This document shows, in pieces, positions 53,824-64,000 of a DNA stretch of 64,000 nt. The notes under the pieces are model-generated. The model saw only the letters and a program-made list of their open reading frames with translations, was not told the origin of the DNA and ran no database searches. Source of the DNA: Bathymodiolus brooksi (Eukaryota; Mollusca; Bivalvia; Mytilida; Modiolidae); assembly GCA_963680875.1 (NCBI GenBank), contig OY804579.1:53520036-53584035 (forward strand). Reading direction: 5' to 3'. The translations under genes and the position numbers were made by a program. Position 1 is the stretch's first letter. Every line of letters begins with the position of its first letter.

Positions 53824-54045
53824 TTAGAATTTTCTTTTAAGTTTATTTCAATTGAGAAGAATTGAAATGGTTACAGGTTTGCGAATTTCTTATTGAAATA
53901 ATTTTTATTTTGTTTTTGAATACCACTTTGTTCTATTAGAATTTTCTTTTAAGTTTATTTCAATTAAGAAAAATTGAAATGGTTACAGATTTGCAAATTT
54001 TTTATTGAAATGATTTTTATTTTGTTTTTAGATACCACTTTATTC
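53824..54045. repeat. ~111-bp tandem duplication
   Basis: TAGAATTTTCTTTTAAGTTT starts at 53825 and again at 53936. The copies differ at a few bases and end near GATACCACTTTATTCTATAA. Confidence 0.88.
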
Positions 54046-54774
54046 TATAATTTCATGCTTCCGGTGAAAAGATATTTGGCTATGAATATAGGAGTATGAC
54101 TTATTACCAAAAATCGTATAGCCTATTGTTAAAAGGGCTTCGCCCTTTATAAACTAAGTCTGGGCATCTGGACTGTAGTTTTACTCAGTCGAGAGCTCGA
54201 GCCATACAATAATCAACGACCTAGATGTGATATTGCATGGATTCATGTTACAAATCATTTATACCACGGTTTTTTGGCTTTGCATTCGATTGTTTAACTG
54301 GTTGACTCAGGGAAAAACTGTGGTATAAATTTTACAAATCGTCAAACATCAAAAATCCTACTTTCACTTTTGATTTAACACAAATAACAATAAAGTGCTG
54401 TATGTTTTTCAACCTGAAATAATAGATATTGCAGTTTCTAACTTTAAAGATACATGTCACACTTCAATCTCAGATGTGTTGAGATCGTTTTACATTATTT
54501 CAACATCATACCATCAGCTAACATACACGTATGAACCGATCAAAATGCCGTGAAATTTTATCACCTTGAAAGCAGGTGACGTTGTGATAATGTATCATAC
54601 AAATGTATTTAATGCAGGGTGAAAAGACCCCTAAAGTAAAAGTAAACCAAATGATGTAATCACATTTGGATCCCACACGCTTTTTCAATGAAAATATCTG
54701 GTTTTACTTTATCAACGTCAACAAAAAGAAGCATTTTTTACAATTAAAACACATATAAAATGAGGAGGGGCTGT
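54046..54774. other. Spacer, nothing recognised
   Basis: Short GGGCTTCGCCC hairpin near 54136. No gene seen. Confidence 0.45.
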
Positions 54775-54992
54775 CGTAGTTGTGATCGTATGGTAGTTGG
54801 TTCACTACTAAAGTTGTGAGTTCGAACCCTGTTCATGGCAAGGTGTACTCGATACAACATTATGTGATAAAAGTTGTCAGTGGTTTTCTCCGGGCACTCC
54901 GGTTTTCTCCATCAATAAAAATGAACGCCACGATATAATGGAAATGTTGTTGAAAGTGGTGTTAAACCATAAACCAACCAACCTATAAAATG
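54775..54992 (+). mobile_element. tRNA-derived SINE
   Basis: Head GTTGTGATCGTATGGTAGTTG, B-box GAGTTCGAACCCT at 54818-54830, GTACTCGATACAACATTATG body, tail AAAGTGGTGTTAAACC. The head lacks the ~30-bp segment seen at 50420-50455. Confidence 0.83.
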
Positions 54993-55814
54993 AGGATTAA
55001 ACCTGAGAAATAGATATATATAATTTTACATTGGAATTATTTCTGTTCTAATTTGTTCATATAGATTACTGCATAACTTTTTTTTAAATTATTTTTTATG
55101 CTTTCTACTGATAAAGATCTTTGTCTGCAAAATTTTCATTATGCTTACAAACTTTTTTTCCCAAGAAATGGATGACTTGAAGTACAAGTTTTAATGTATT
55201 AGAAAAGTTTAATCTACTATACTATATTTTAAGGTATTTGGATTATTTTTCATTCATATTTGTGTGTCCGGTCGTAATTGTGTTCATTGAGGCTATTGTC
55301 ATGTTTTTATATTTACAAACTCGGTAATTTACAAACAATAACGTATAATACAAATGTACTGTATCTAATCCAAGTTTAAAAGCAAACAAAATATATGTAA
55401 TCACAATCAGATCTCTCTTCCTTTTTCAATAAAAAATCAACGTCAACAAAAAGGAGCATATTTAACAATTAAAACACACACAAAAATGAGGATTATGATT
55501 GGAAAATGCATAATTTAACATTGGAATTATGACTGTACATAGATAACTTTTAGATTTGAATTTAATAGCAGTTTTCTGTGTAGGAATGTTAATTTTCAAT
55601 GTATTCTACTGTACTGAAAACAAATCGAAAATTGTTTTTTAAACAAATACACAGCCAGAAGTGCAAGTTTTAACGTTTTGGAAAAGTTTTATTTACAATT
55701 TGAATAGTTTGTAGTATTTAGGTTCCTTTTTAGGAGAATCGTTTGTGTTTGTATCCAGTCATAATTGCATTATTGGGTCTAAATATCAGAAAAAGACAAG
55801 AACTAAGTAGGTAA
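54993..55814. other. AT-rich spacer
   Basis: Two loosely similar halves (CAACAAAAAGGAGCATATTT near 55443; CAACAAAAAGAAGCATTTTT near 54719) hint at an old duplication of 54660-55270. No gene seen. Confidence 0.45.
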
Positions 55815-58545
55815 TGATCCAAACTGTTGTACATTTGTATATCATTATTACCAGGTTTTTTTAACGTGTCAATGCTAAGTCTAAACTGTTGTACATTTGT
55901 ATATCATTATTACCAGGTTTTTTTAACGTGTCAATGCTAAGTCTAAACTGTTGTACATTTGTATATCATTATTACCAGGTTTTTTTAACGTGTCAATGCT
56001 AAGTCTAAACTGTTGTACATTTGTATATCATTATTACCAGGTTTTTTTAACGTGTCAATGCTAAGTCTAAACTGTTGTACATTTGTATATCATTATTACC
56101 AGGTTTTTTTAACGTGTCAATGCTAAGTCTAAACTGTTGTACATTTGTATATCATTATTACCAGGTTTTTTTAACGTGTCAATGCTAAGTCTAAACTGTT
56201 GTACATTTGTATATCATTATTACCAGGTTTTTTTAACGTGTCAATGCTAAGTCTAAACTGTTGTACATTTGTATATCATTATTACCAGGTTTTTTTAACG
56301 TGTCAATGCTAAGTCTAAGCTGTTGTACATTTGTATATCATTATTACCAGGTTTTTTTAACGTGTCAATGCTAAGTCTAAACTGTTGTACATTTGTATAT
56401 CATTATTACCAGGTTTTTTTAACGTGTCAATGCTAAGTCTAAACTGTTGTACATTTGTATATCATTATTACCAGGTTTTTTTAACGTGTCAATGCTAAGT
56501 CTAAACTGTTGTACATTTGTATATCATTATTACCAGGTTTTTTTAACGTGTCAATGCTAAGTCTAAACTGTTGTACATTTGTATATCATTATTACCAGGT
56601 TTTTTTAACGTGTCAATGCTAAGTCTAAACTGTTGTACATTTGTATATCATTATTACCAGGTTTTTTTAACGTGTCAATGCTAAGTCTAAACTGTTGTAC
56701 ATTTGTATATCATTATTACCAGTTTTTTTAATGTGTCAATGCTAAGTCTAAACTGTTGTACATTTGTATATCATTATTACCAGGTTTTTTTAACGTGTCA
56801 ATGCTAAGTCTAAACTGTTGTACATTTGTATATCATTATTACCAGGTTTTTTTAACGTGTCAATGCTAAGTCTAAACTGTTGTACATTTGTATATCATTA
56901 TTACCAGGTTTTTTAATGTGTCAATGCTAAGTCTAAACTGTTGTACATTTGTATATCATTATTACCAGGTTTTTTTAATGTGTCAATGCTAAGTCTAAAC
57001 TGTTGTACATTTGTATATCATTATTACCAGGTTTTTTAATGTGTCAATGCTAAGTCTAAACTGTTGTACATTTGTATATCATTATTACCAGGTTTTTTTA
57101 ACGTGTCAATGCTAAGTCTAAACTGTTGTACATTTGTATATCATTATTACCAGGTTTTTTTAACGTGTCAATGCTAAGTCTAAACTGTTGTACATTTGTA
57201 TATCATTATTACCAGGTTTTTTTAACGTGTCAATGCTAAGTCTAAACTGTTGTACATTTGTATATCATTATTACCAGGTTTTTTTAACGTGTCAATGCTA
57301 AGTCTAAACTGTTGTACATTTGTATATCATTATTACCAGGTTTTTTTAACGTGTCAATGCTAAGTCTAAACTGTTGTACATTTGTATATCATTATTACCA
57401 GGTTTTTTTAACGTGTCAATGCTAAGTCTAAACTGTTGTACATTTGTATATCATTATTACCAGGTTTTTTTAACGTGTCAATGCTAAGTCTAAACTGTTG
57501 TACATTTGTATATCATTATTACCAGGTTTTTTTAACGTGTCAATGCTAAGTCTAAACTGTTGTACATTTGTATATCATTATTACCAGGTTTTTTTAACGT
57601 GTCAATGCTAAGTCTAAACTGTTGTACATTTGTATATCATTATTACCAGGTTTTTTTAACGTGTCAATGCTAAGTCTAAACTGTTGTACATTTGTATATC
57701 ATTATTACCAGGTTTTTTAATGTGTCAATGCTAAGTCTAAACTGTTGTACATTTGTATATCATTATTACCAGGTTTTTTTAATGTGTCAATGCTAAGTCT
57801 AAACTGTTGTACATTTGTATATCATTATTACCAGGTTTTTTAATGTGTCAATGCTAAGTCTAAACTGTTGTACATTTGTATATCATTATTACCAGGTTTT
57901 TTTAACGTGTCAATGCTAAGTCTAAACTGTTGTACATTTGTATATCATTATTACCAGGTTTTTTTAACGTGTCAATGCTAAGTCTAAACTGTTGTACATT
58001 TGTATATCATTATTACCAGGTTTTTTTAACGTGTCAATGCTAAGTCTAAACTGTTGTACATTTGTATATCATTATTACCAGGTTTTTTTAACGTGTCAAT
58101 GCTAAGTCTAAACTGTTGTACATTTGTATATCATTATTACCAGGTTTTTTTAACGTGTCAATGCTAAGTCTAAACTGTTGTACATTTGTATATCATTATT
58201 ACCAGGTTTTTTTAACGTGTCAATGCTAAGTCTAAACTGTTGTACATTTGTATATCATTATTACCAGGTTTTTTTAACGTGTCAATGCTAAGTCTAAACT
58301 GTTGTACATTTGTATATCATTATTACCAGGTTTTTTTAACGTGTCAATGCTAAGTCTAAACTGTTGTACATTTGTATATCATTATTACCAGGTTTTTTTA
58401 ACGTGTCAATGCTAAGTCTAAACTGTTGTACATTTGTATATCATTATTACCAGGTTTTTTTAATGTGTCAATGCTAAGTCTAAACTGTTGTACATTTGTA
58501 TATCATTATTACCAGGTTTTTTTATTGTGTCAATGCTAAGTCTAA
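55815..58545. repeat. 62-bp satellite array, about 44 copies
   Basis: Unit TAAACTGTTGTACATTTGTA, TATCATTATTACCAGG, T(6-7)AACGTGTCAATGCTAAGTC. Most units are identical. Rare units have six T or AATG instead of AACG. A cluster of three such units near 56907-57042 recurs near 57711-57850, 13 units later. Confidence 0.96.
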
Positions 58546-58639
58546 TTAAAATTTACATATTCATCAATATACATTTATGACCTTCATAAAAAGTTTATAT
58601 CCATAGTTATCAAATTGAGAATCTGTTATTTCTAAATAA

Positions 58640-58832
58640 ACGTTAGAGAATACCGAAGGGGCAATCAAAATGGACAATCCAGAGAAACTGGCAATACAGG
58701 GCATACAACTTGTCAAGACGAAGAAAAACAAAGCAAAAACACAACACAATATGCTAGAACACCACTATACACAAGCAGACGCAAATGACATAAATAAGAC
58801 ATGAGCCCTCCCACAAACAACTTGAGGCAAAG
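58640..58832. repeat. Dispersed repeat, uninterrupted copy
   Basis: GAGAATACCGAAGGGGCAATC, CCAGAGAAACTGGCAATA and ACACCACTATACAC match 36060-36240 plus the sequence just left of 33598. This gives the unoccupied form of the hAT insertion site. Confidence 0.75.
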
Positions 58833-59520
58833 ACGAACAGAACATTGTTTTTATGCGGAAATCACAACAAGGAACTCAGAATGTAAAGACACATAATAGG
58901 ACAACACAAAAAAGATTCCATGATATACATTTTGTACTTTGGCTTGTTGTTTCTCTGTAGTTTAGTGCAGTATAATAATATCATTAAGTCTTCATGAAGG
59001 ACGTAATAATATTATGATGCTGCATTAAAACCACAGAGATGCAACAAAGCAAGCAAAGTTAAAGGATAGAAATGTTTTTGTTTATTGAATATACTGTGCA
59101 AATAATCTATAATTCATTTTCAGTTAACATTTTAATACAATAAGCAACAAATTAACAAATCCCATTTAGATTGTCTCAGTGATTAAGTTTTATTGACATG
59201 GACATAGAATTTCACCACACATCCAGATGTTAACACATGAGGTATCGGGTAGCGGCAGTTGATAAGGCTTACAAGAGTCTCAATTTGAATGAATAGAACC
59301 CATTTTAGCAAATGTACTTTATTTAAATGTCATATATATGTACTTTTTTCATGATGCTTAATAAGTTAATGCCAATAATAAAAGAGCTCCATTCTTTTTT
59401 TTGTGAGGTGACTGGATAATAAAAATTCTTCTTGTATTAACTAAATCCTGCAACTATTTCATGTAACCATGGTAACTAAAGTATCAAAAATATGATTTTT
59501 TCATGTTTTTTCCCCCACAG
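58833..59520. other. Upstream region/intron of the RWD gene
   Basis: Contains a foldback near 58950-59050 (TTTCTCTGTAGTTTAGTGCA mirrored by TGCATTAAAACCACAGAGA). No exon seen. Confidence 0.45.
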
Positions 59521-62164
59521 GGATGGCAGATGAAGAACAACAGGATGAGTTGTCAGCTCTCCATTCTATTTTTGAAACAGACATCTCAGGTTTGATATTT
59601 TTAGGAGCACCTTTTTTCAATCACATTTTTATGGGGGTACCTGGTAATTCATGTTATCGATGATTTGTATATTTTCCTATACACACAATAATGTTGATTG
59701 TCAAGCAACTAGAGTGATATTGTCACAATAGCACTGTTTTCTAATGTGACATTATAATGAAGTCATTGATAAACATACTATCATTTATATGTTTTGCTTG
59801 AAATGGAGGAAACCAGAGAAAACCACCTACCTGCCGCAAGTCATTGACTTATTAGAAGAAAGTTCAACAACATTGATGGTCAAGAATTCAACCAATATTA
59901 ACAAAACAAACAATCTTAAAAGTAGTTGTTTATTATATATATATATATATATATATCCTTTTTCTTTTTGGCAATATACTTAACTACCAACCTTAACAAC
60001 ACGAACCACCCTTCTGGTAAACTTCAAACATTCAAACACAGAAATGATGAAATAAGCAGATGGAAATCAATGCTCTGGCTTAGGACAGGTACAAAAATGT
60101 GATAGGGCTAAGCAAGTTCAATAGGATCCAAATCCCTCCCATTTTTTTATTTTTAGATATCCACTGAGCCATAATCAGAAATAAACGAACAAGGAAAAAC
60201 CTGCACAGATTGGCTTCTACTCAAAAAACCTGCACAGATTGGCTTCTACTCAAAAAACCTCAAACATCCACAAAGATTATAACAACATAAAAATAGTCGG
60301 TACAACAACAGGGTCTTAAGCATGTACATCATTTTTGATAAATAAAATAAACTGCTTTAAAAAATAATTAAAAAAAATTTAATTAAACTTCAAAATATTT
60401 GAATTCTGACTTTGGTAAATATTCTGTGAGACGCTTAGACTAATATTTTTTGGAAAGTACCTGGCTACTGTACGTTTCAGGAACCAGAAGAATAATATCT
60501 GTTACGTGGACTGTTTATTACTGTCCAGTCATAAGCATCCCAATTAAGATCATCAAGACTACTGTCTCTGTATTTCAGCATTATTAAATCCAGCCAAATC
60601 TGTATACAGATGTTATCTTTTTCAGTTGTGACATGCTACATCTGACACATTTATAACTTGTTAAAAGACTTTACAGTAGAAATAGAAGAAAAGTTTGAAG
60701 ATATCAAAATAATCATAAGATGTAAATCAAAGAAGGATAGACAATACAATGGCTAAGATGAATGGACAGAAAGAAAACACTCGTCTACAAAACACTACAC
60801 AGAATAGTAAAGATCGAGCAATACAAAATCCTTAAAAAAAAGGGGGGGGGGTGAACTCTGGGGTTCCGGAAGGGTAGGCAGTTCCTGCTCCAATAGTGAC
60901 ACCCATTATGTTACTGTTAAACAACATGAACAGCATCTGATATGGAAACCAGGTTTCTGAACCCAAGCTAATAATTACAGACCACAAAATAAGTAGTAAT
61001 TGACTCTATCTTTTCTGCTATGTACAACAGTTGACTCTATCTTTTCTGCTATGTACAACAGTTGACTCTATCTTTTCTGCTATGTACAACAGTTGACTCT
61101 ATCTTTTCTGCTATGTACAACAGTTGACTCTATCTTTTCTGCTATGTACAACAGTTGACTCTATCTTTTCTGCTATGTACAACAGTTGACTCTATCTTTT
61201 CTGCTATGTACAACAGTTGACTCTATCTTTTCTGCTATGTACAACAGTTGACTCTATCTTTTCTGCTATGTACAACAGTTGACTCTATCTTTTCTGCTAT
61301 GTACAACAGTTGACTCTATCTTTTCTGCTATGTACAACAGTTGACTCTATCTTTTCTGCTATGTACAACAGTTGACTCTATCTTTTCTGCTATGTACAAC
61401 AGTTGACTCTATCTTTTCTGCTATGTACAACAGTTGACTCTATCTTTTCTGCTATGTACAACAGTTGACTCTATCTTTTCTGCTATGTACAACAGTTGAC
61501 TCTATCTTTTCTGCTATGTACAACAGTTGACTCTATCTTTTCTGCTATGTACAACAGTTGACTCTATCTTTTCTGCTATGTACAACAGTTGACTCTATCT
61601 TTTCTGCTATGTACAACAGTTGACTCTATCTTTTCTGCTATGTACAACAGTTGACTCTATCTTTTCTGCTATGTACAACAGTTGACTCTATCTTTTCTGC
61701 TATGTACAACAGTTGACTCTATCTTTTCTGCTATGTACAACAGTTGACTCTATCTTTTCTGCTATGTACAACAGTTGACTCTATCTTTTCTGCTATGTAC
61801 AACAGTTGACTCTATCTTTTCTGCTATGTACAACAGTTGACTCTATCTTTTCTGCTATGTACAACAGTTGACTCTATCTTTTCTGCTATGTACAACAGTT
61901 GACTCTATCTTTTCTGCTATGTACAACAGTTGACTCTATCTTTTCTGCTATGTACAACAGAACATTTAATCACTACAAGTTTTGAAAGATGACCAGAGAA
62001 CATAATACTTAGAATCCAAATGCCCTGTTTCATGATTATATACCTGTATGTATTAGACATTTCTTTTGATTTTTTTTATGTTTTGTATTTTTTTTTTATA
62101 GAGATATCCAGTCATCCCCCATGTTTCATGATCAAATTGACTGACATTGACATCAATTTACCAG
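59521..62164 (+). CDS. RWD-domain protein, N-terminal two exons
   Basis: Exon 59521-59589 (acceptor TTTTTCCCCCACAG, ATG at 59523, weak donor GTTTGA, phase 1) encodes MADEEQQDELSALHSIFETDIS. Exon 62102-62164 (acceptor TTTTTTTATAG, donor GTGAGT, phase 1-1) continues EISSHPPCFMIKLTDIDINLP. Glu-Leu-x-x-Leu-x-x-Ile-(F/Y) followed by a short beta strand is the start of an RWD domain, as in GCN2, RNF14/RNF25 and RWDD proteins, which bind E2 enzymes or other partners. The rest lies beyond the right edge, so the family member cannot be named. The acceptor just before the ATG suggests a 5' non-coding exon to the left. Confidence 0.68.
59800..60150. repeat. SINE fragment fused to dispersed repeat
   Basis: GGAGGAAACCAGAGAAAACC and CTGCCGCAAGTCATTGAC (59805-59850) are a minus-strand SINE body. 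From 59865 (TTGATGGTCAAGAATTCAAC) to 60145 the sequence matches the dispersed repeat at 50815, interrupted by a (TA)n run at 59933-59954. Confidence 0.7.
60151..60998. other. Intron of the RWD gene with RT-family 3' relic
   Basis: At 60860-60915 (GGGTTCCGGAAGGGTAGGC, AGTTCCTGCTCC) lies an inverted fragment of the region seen at 49340-49385. A 37-bp direct repeat (CCTGCACAGATTGGCTTCTAC) occurs at 60200-60260. The rest is unrecognised. Confidence 0.6.
60999..61963. repeat. 31-bp minisatellite, about 31 near-identical copies
   Basis: Unit TTGACTCTATCTTTTCTGC plus TATGTACAACAG. I see no differences between copies by eye. It lies in the intron 140 bp upstream of the RWD exon at 62102. Each unit contains a pyrimidine stretch and an ACAG trinucleotide context resembling a weak 3' splice site. 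Confidence 0.96.
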
Positions 62165-63589
62165 GTGAGTACCTAACTTTTATTTGACAAATTATTGGGT
62201 TTTCTAATTAGGAACTTTTCATTTGTTTGTTAACCTAATTAACCTAATTTAAATTAGATCACTGCTTCCCATTTTCTAATATATGGCATATAAAAATTTA
62301 TGCCATGATTTGTCAGGAAATGGAGTGCAACTAAAGATCTAATTTTTATAGTATTAGCAATGCCATGTTTTTATATAACCACAAAACAATTTTGCGGTCG
62401 TATTATGTTATGGTGCTGTCTGAAGACAGAATGATTTCCATGTGATAATTTAAGTTCTAGATAATGAACCCTTCTGAAAATTAAACTCAATGAACCTTGG
62501 CACTGAATGAAGGTTGGTATTGATTTGGTGTATTGTAACCCCACTGTTTCCAAACGAGAGACCGTAAGGTGCAAAAATGGATGTTTCTGTTATTTGTACA
62601 CTACATGGACAGTTTATTTTTCAATTGTTTTTTATGTTGTTCTTTTATTGATATTCCTTAGGAAAAATCTGTTTCAGAAAAATGCATAGTGTTATTATGT
62701 AACTATCGTCCAGTCAATAGACCCGTAGACCCAAAACAAATTGCAACAGAAATTATAAATACGCCATCATTTTCACTTTAACCCATAGAGTAACCAATAA
62801 AAAATCGCCATGAAAATTTTATGTATTAAAGACAGAAATTAAGATAAAAAATGAGTACTTTTTACTTCTATCGTTTTGTCACTACGGATCCTCCATAGCC
62901 GAATCAGAGATTTTCCGGAAAATACAACTCAGACGGAAAGCAATGAAAATAGGAATTATTATCCATATCTAGGTAAGCATAATAATAATATAATATATTT
63001 CTATGAAGTTACTACAACAAGTATGTTCAATTTTACCAAAACACCCATGAAAAGTGAACAAACAGGTCAATATCTATGACATTCAAATTGAGCAGACGTA
63101 ATTCCCATAATGAACCATTCTCAACCCAAAAAGAGCTTTGTAAAGCCTTTTTAAATTACTTTCTGCTAAATTTTGTGTAAAAATGTGTTATTATATATTA
63201 GACAGAGATATTTATTCAAGTGTTTGATCGAATTAGCACTTAAATTTGCAGATTTCCATAATAGGTAGATGCGGACGAAAAATAAATCTATGGAACGCCA
63301 GTTTACCTTACCTGACCTTACCTCTGTATCTTTACCCCCTTCAAAGTAGAACCATACTGTGTCGTATGTTAAACGTGTGTTGGGTGACGGTGCGCTGTAC
63401 AGTGCTGTGTGAGTGAAAATTCCATCACCTCCGTATCCATGAATACAATTTATGTACACTAAAAATCAGGCTTATTAACACGGGATATAAAAGTTTATCA
63501 AATCAAGTTAAAACAATCCACAACGATTGTTCCGACATTACGTATAAAATATGCATGTTGCATGTATTGGAAAAAATTTAAGAAGACGC
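62165..63589. other. Intron of the RWD gene, nothing recognised
   Basis: AT-rich. An open frame at 63166-63459 (minus) has no identifiable domain. No further RWD exon is visible. Confidence 0.45.
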
Positions 63590-63775
63590 ATCACTGCTTA
63601 AAATCTAAAAGTCTCTGTTCGTATGGTTAAAATCTAAAATCTATTTGTTACGGTTTGGTGCGAGGTTTAAAAAGTAATTGTCACATCCTAAAATCTAAAA
63701 CGAATCGTATCTACAGTTTAAGATCTAAAACGTCATCTTTCAAAGTCTAAAATCTAAAACAATTATCACAGTTTA
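63590..63775. repeat. Irregular AAAATCTAAAA repeats
   Basis: AAATCTAAAA(C/G/T) recurs about eight times between 63598 and 63758 at spacings of about 13-50 bp. Likely part of a dispersed low-complexity repeat. Confidence 0.7.
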
Positions 63776-64000
63776 TTGTAATGGATTCTTGGGCAATCCC
63801 CGGACGGCTTTCCCCTCCCCCTTTTCGCAATGTTAGTTCCGTTTCTTCATTGTTGTCTGTATTTTGTCTCTATCACTCTCTAGAAGCTTCGTTCTCTTAA
63901 TATGCAATTTGAACATTAATCTCCTTGATAGACCTTCGAGTCTGGCTATGCTGGCTGAGTTTTTCTTGGTAGGTTTCACCTTGATTGAATTGTCCATTAG
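63776..64000. other. Right edge of window
   Basis: Nothing recognised. Confidence 0.5.

Noticed and set aside
55815..58545. Possible CRISPR-like array
   Set aside because: The repeats are head-to-tail with no unique spacers, and the genome is eukaryotic.
63166..63459. Minus-strand frame containing YDTVWFYFEGGKDTE
   Set aside because: It looks protein-like and is followed by possible donors, but no domain, start context or partner exon could be found.

Overview
The window is AT-rich eukaryotic nuclear DNA with GT-AG introns, many transposable elements and several satellite arrays. The repeats point to a mollusc, most likely a bivalve: elements with ~160-bp core repeats like the bivalve 'pearl'/Helentron type, tRNA-derived SINEs ending in a GCGTTAAAC-type tail, and inverted Penelope elements. 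This taxonomic call rests on repeat style and remembered families; no search was run.

The left 26 kb is the 5' part of one host gene on the minus strand. Seven exons (26261 down to 6305) join in phase to encode a signal peptide plus four immunoglobulin domains, and I recognise it as a Sidekick (SDK) homolog, a homophilic cell-adhesion protein. The rest of the gene lies beyond the left edge. Its introns hold a satellite-bearing Helentron-like element (1-5200), a Penelope retroelement with inverted pseudo-LTRs and hammerhead-like motifs (7390-9533), a LINE tail, a 2.5-kb element whose termini begin with the heptamer CACAGTG and which is flanked by a 5-bp duplication (15524-18050), a pogo-like element, SINEs and two more tandem-repeat elements.

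From 26530 to 32577 lies a 6-kb element with long terminal inverted repeats. It carries one spliced plus-strand gene encoding an SGNH hydrolase, a proline/threonine repeat linker, a NADAR domain, a Ulp1/C48 cysteine peptidase and a PHD finger. No known transposase is visible. Two single-base frame shifts break this copy. It is the strongest candidate for an undescribed system.

A hAT-like element with a nested foldback insertion follows (33603-36059). Next come a 106-bp satellite organised into a 15-unit higher-order repeat (37.1-42.0 kb), a 22-bp minisatellite (42.2-44.1 kb), more Helentron-like elements (45.5-48.4 kb), a degenerate reverse transcriptase (48.4-49.6 kb), a possible two-exon secreted protein on the minus strand (51.2-51.6 kb), MITEs and SINEs.

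The right end has a 62-bp satellite (55.8-58.5 kb) and two plus-strand exons of an RWD-domain protein (59521 and 62102) whose intron contains a nearly perfect 31-bp array. That gene runs off the right edge. Apart from Sidekick, the RWD gene and perhaps the 51-kb gene, no host coding sequence was identified.
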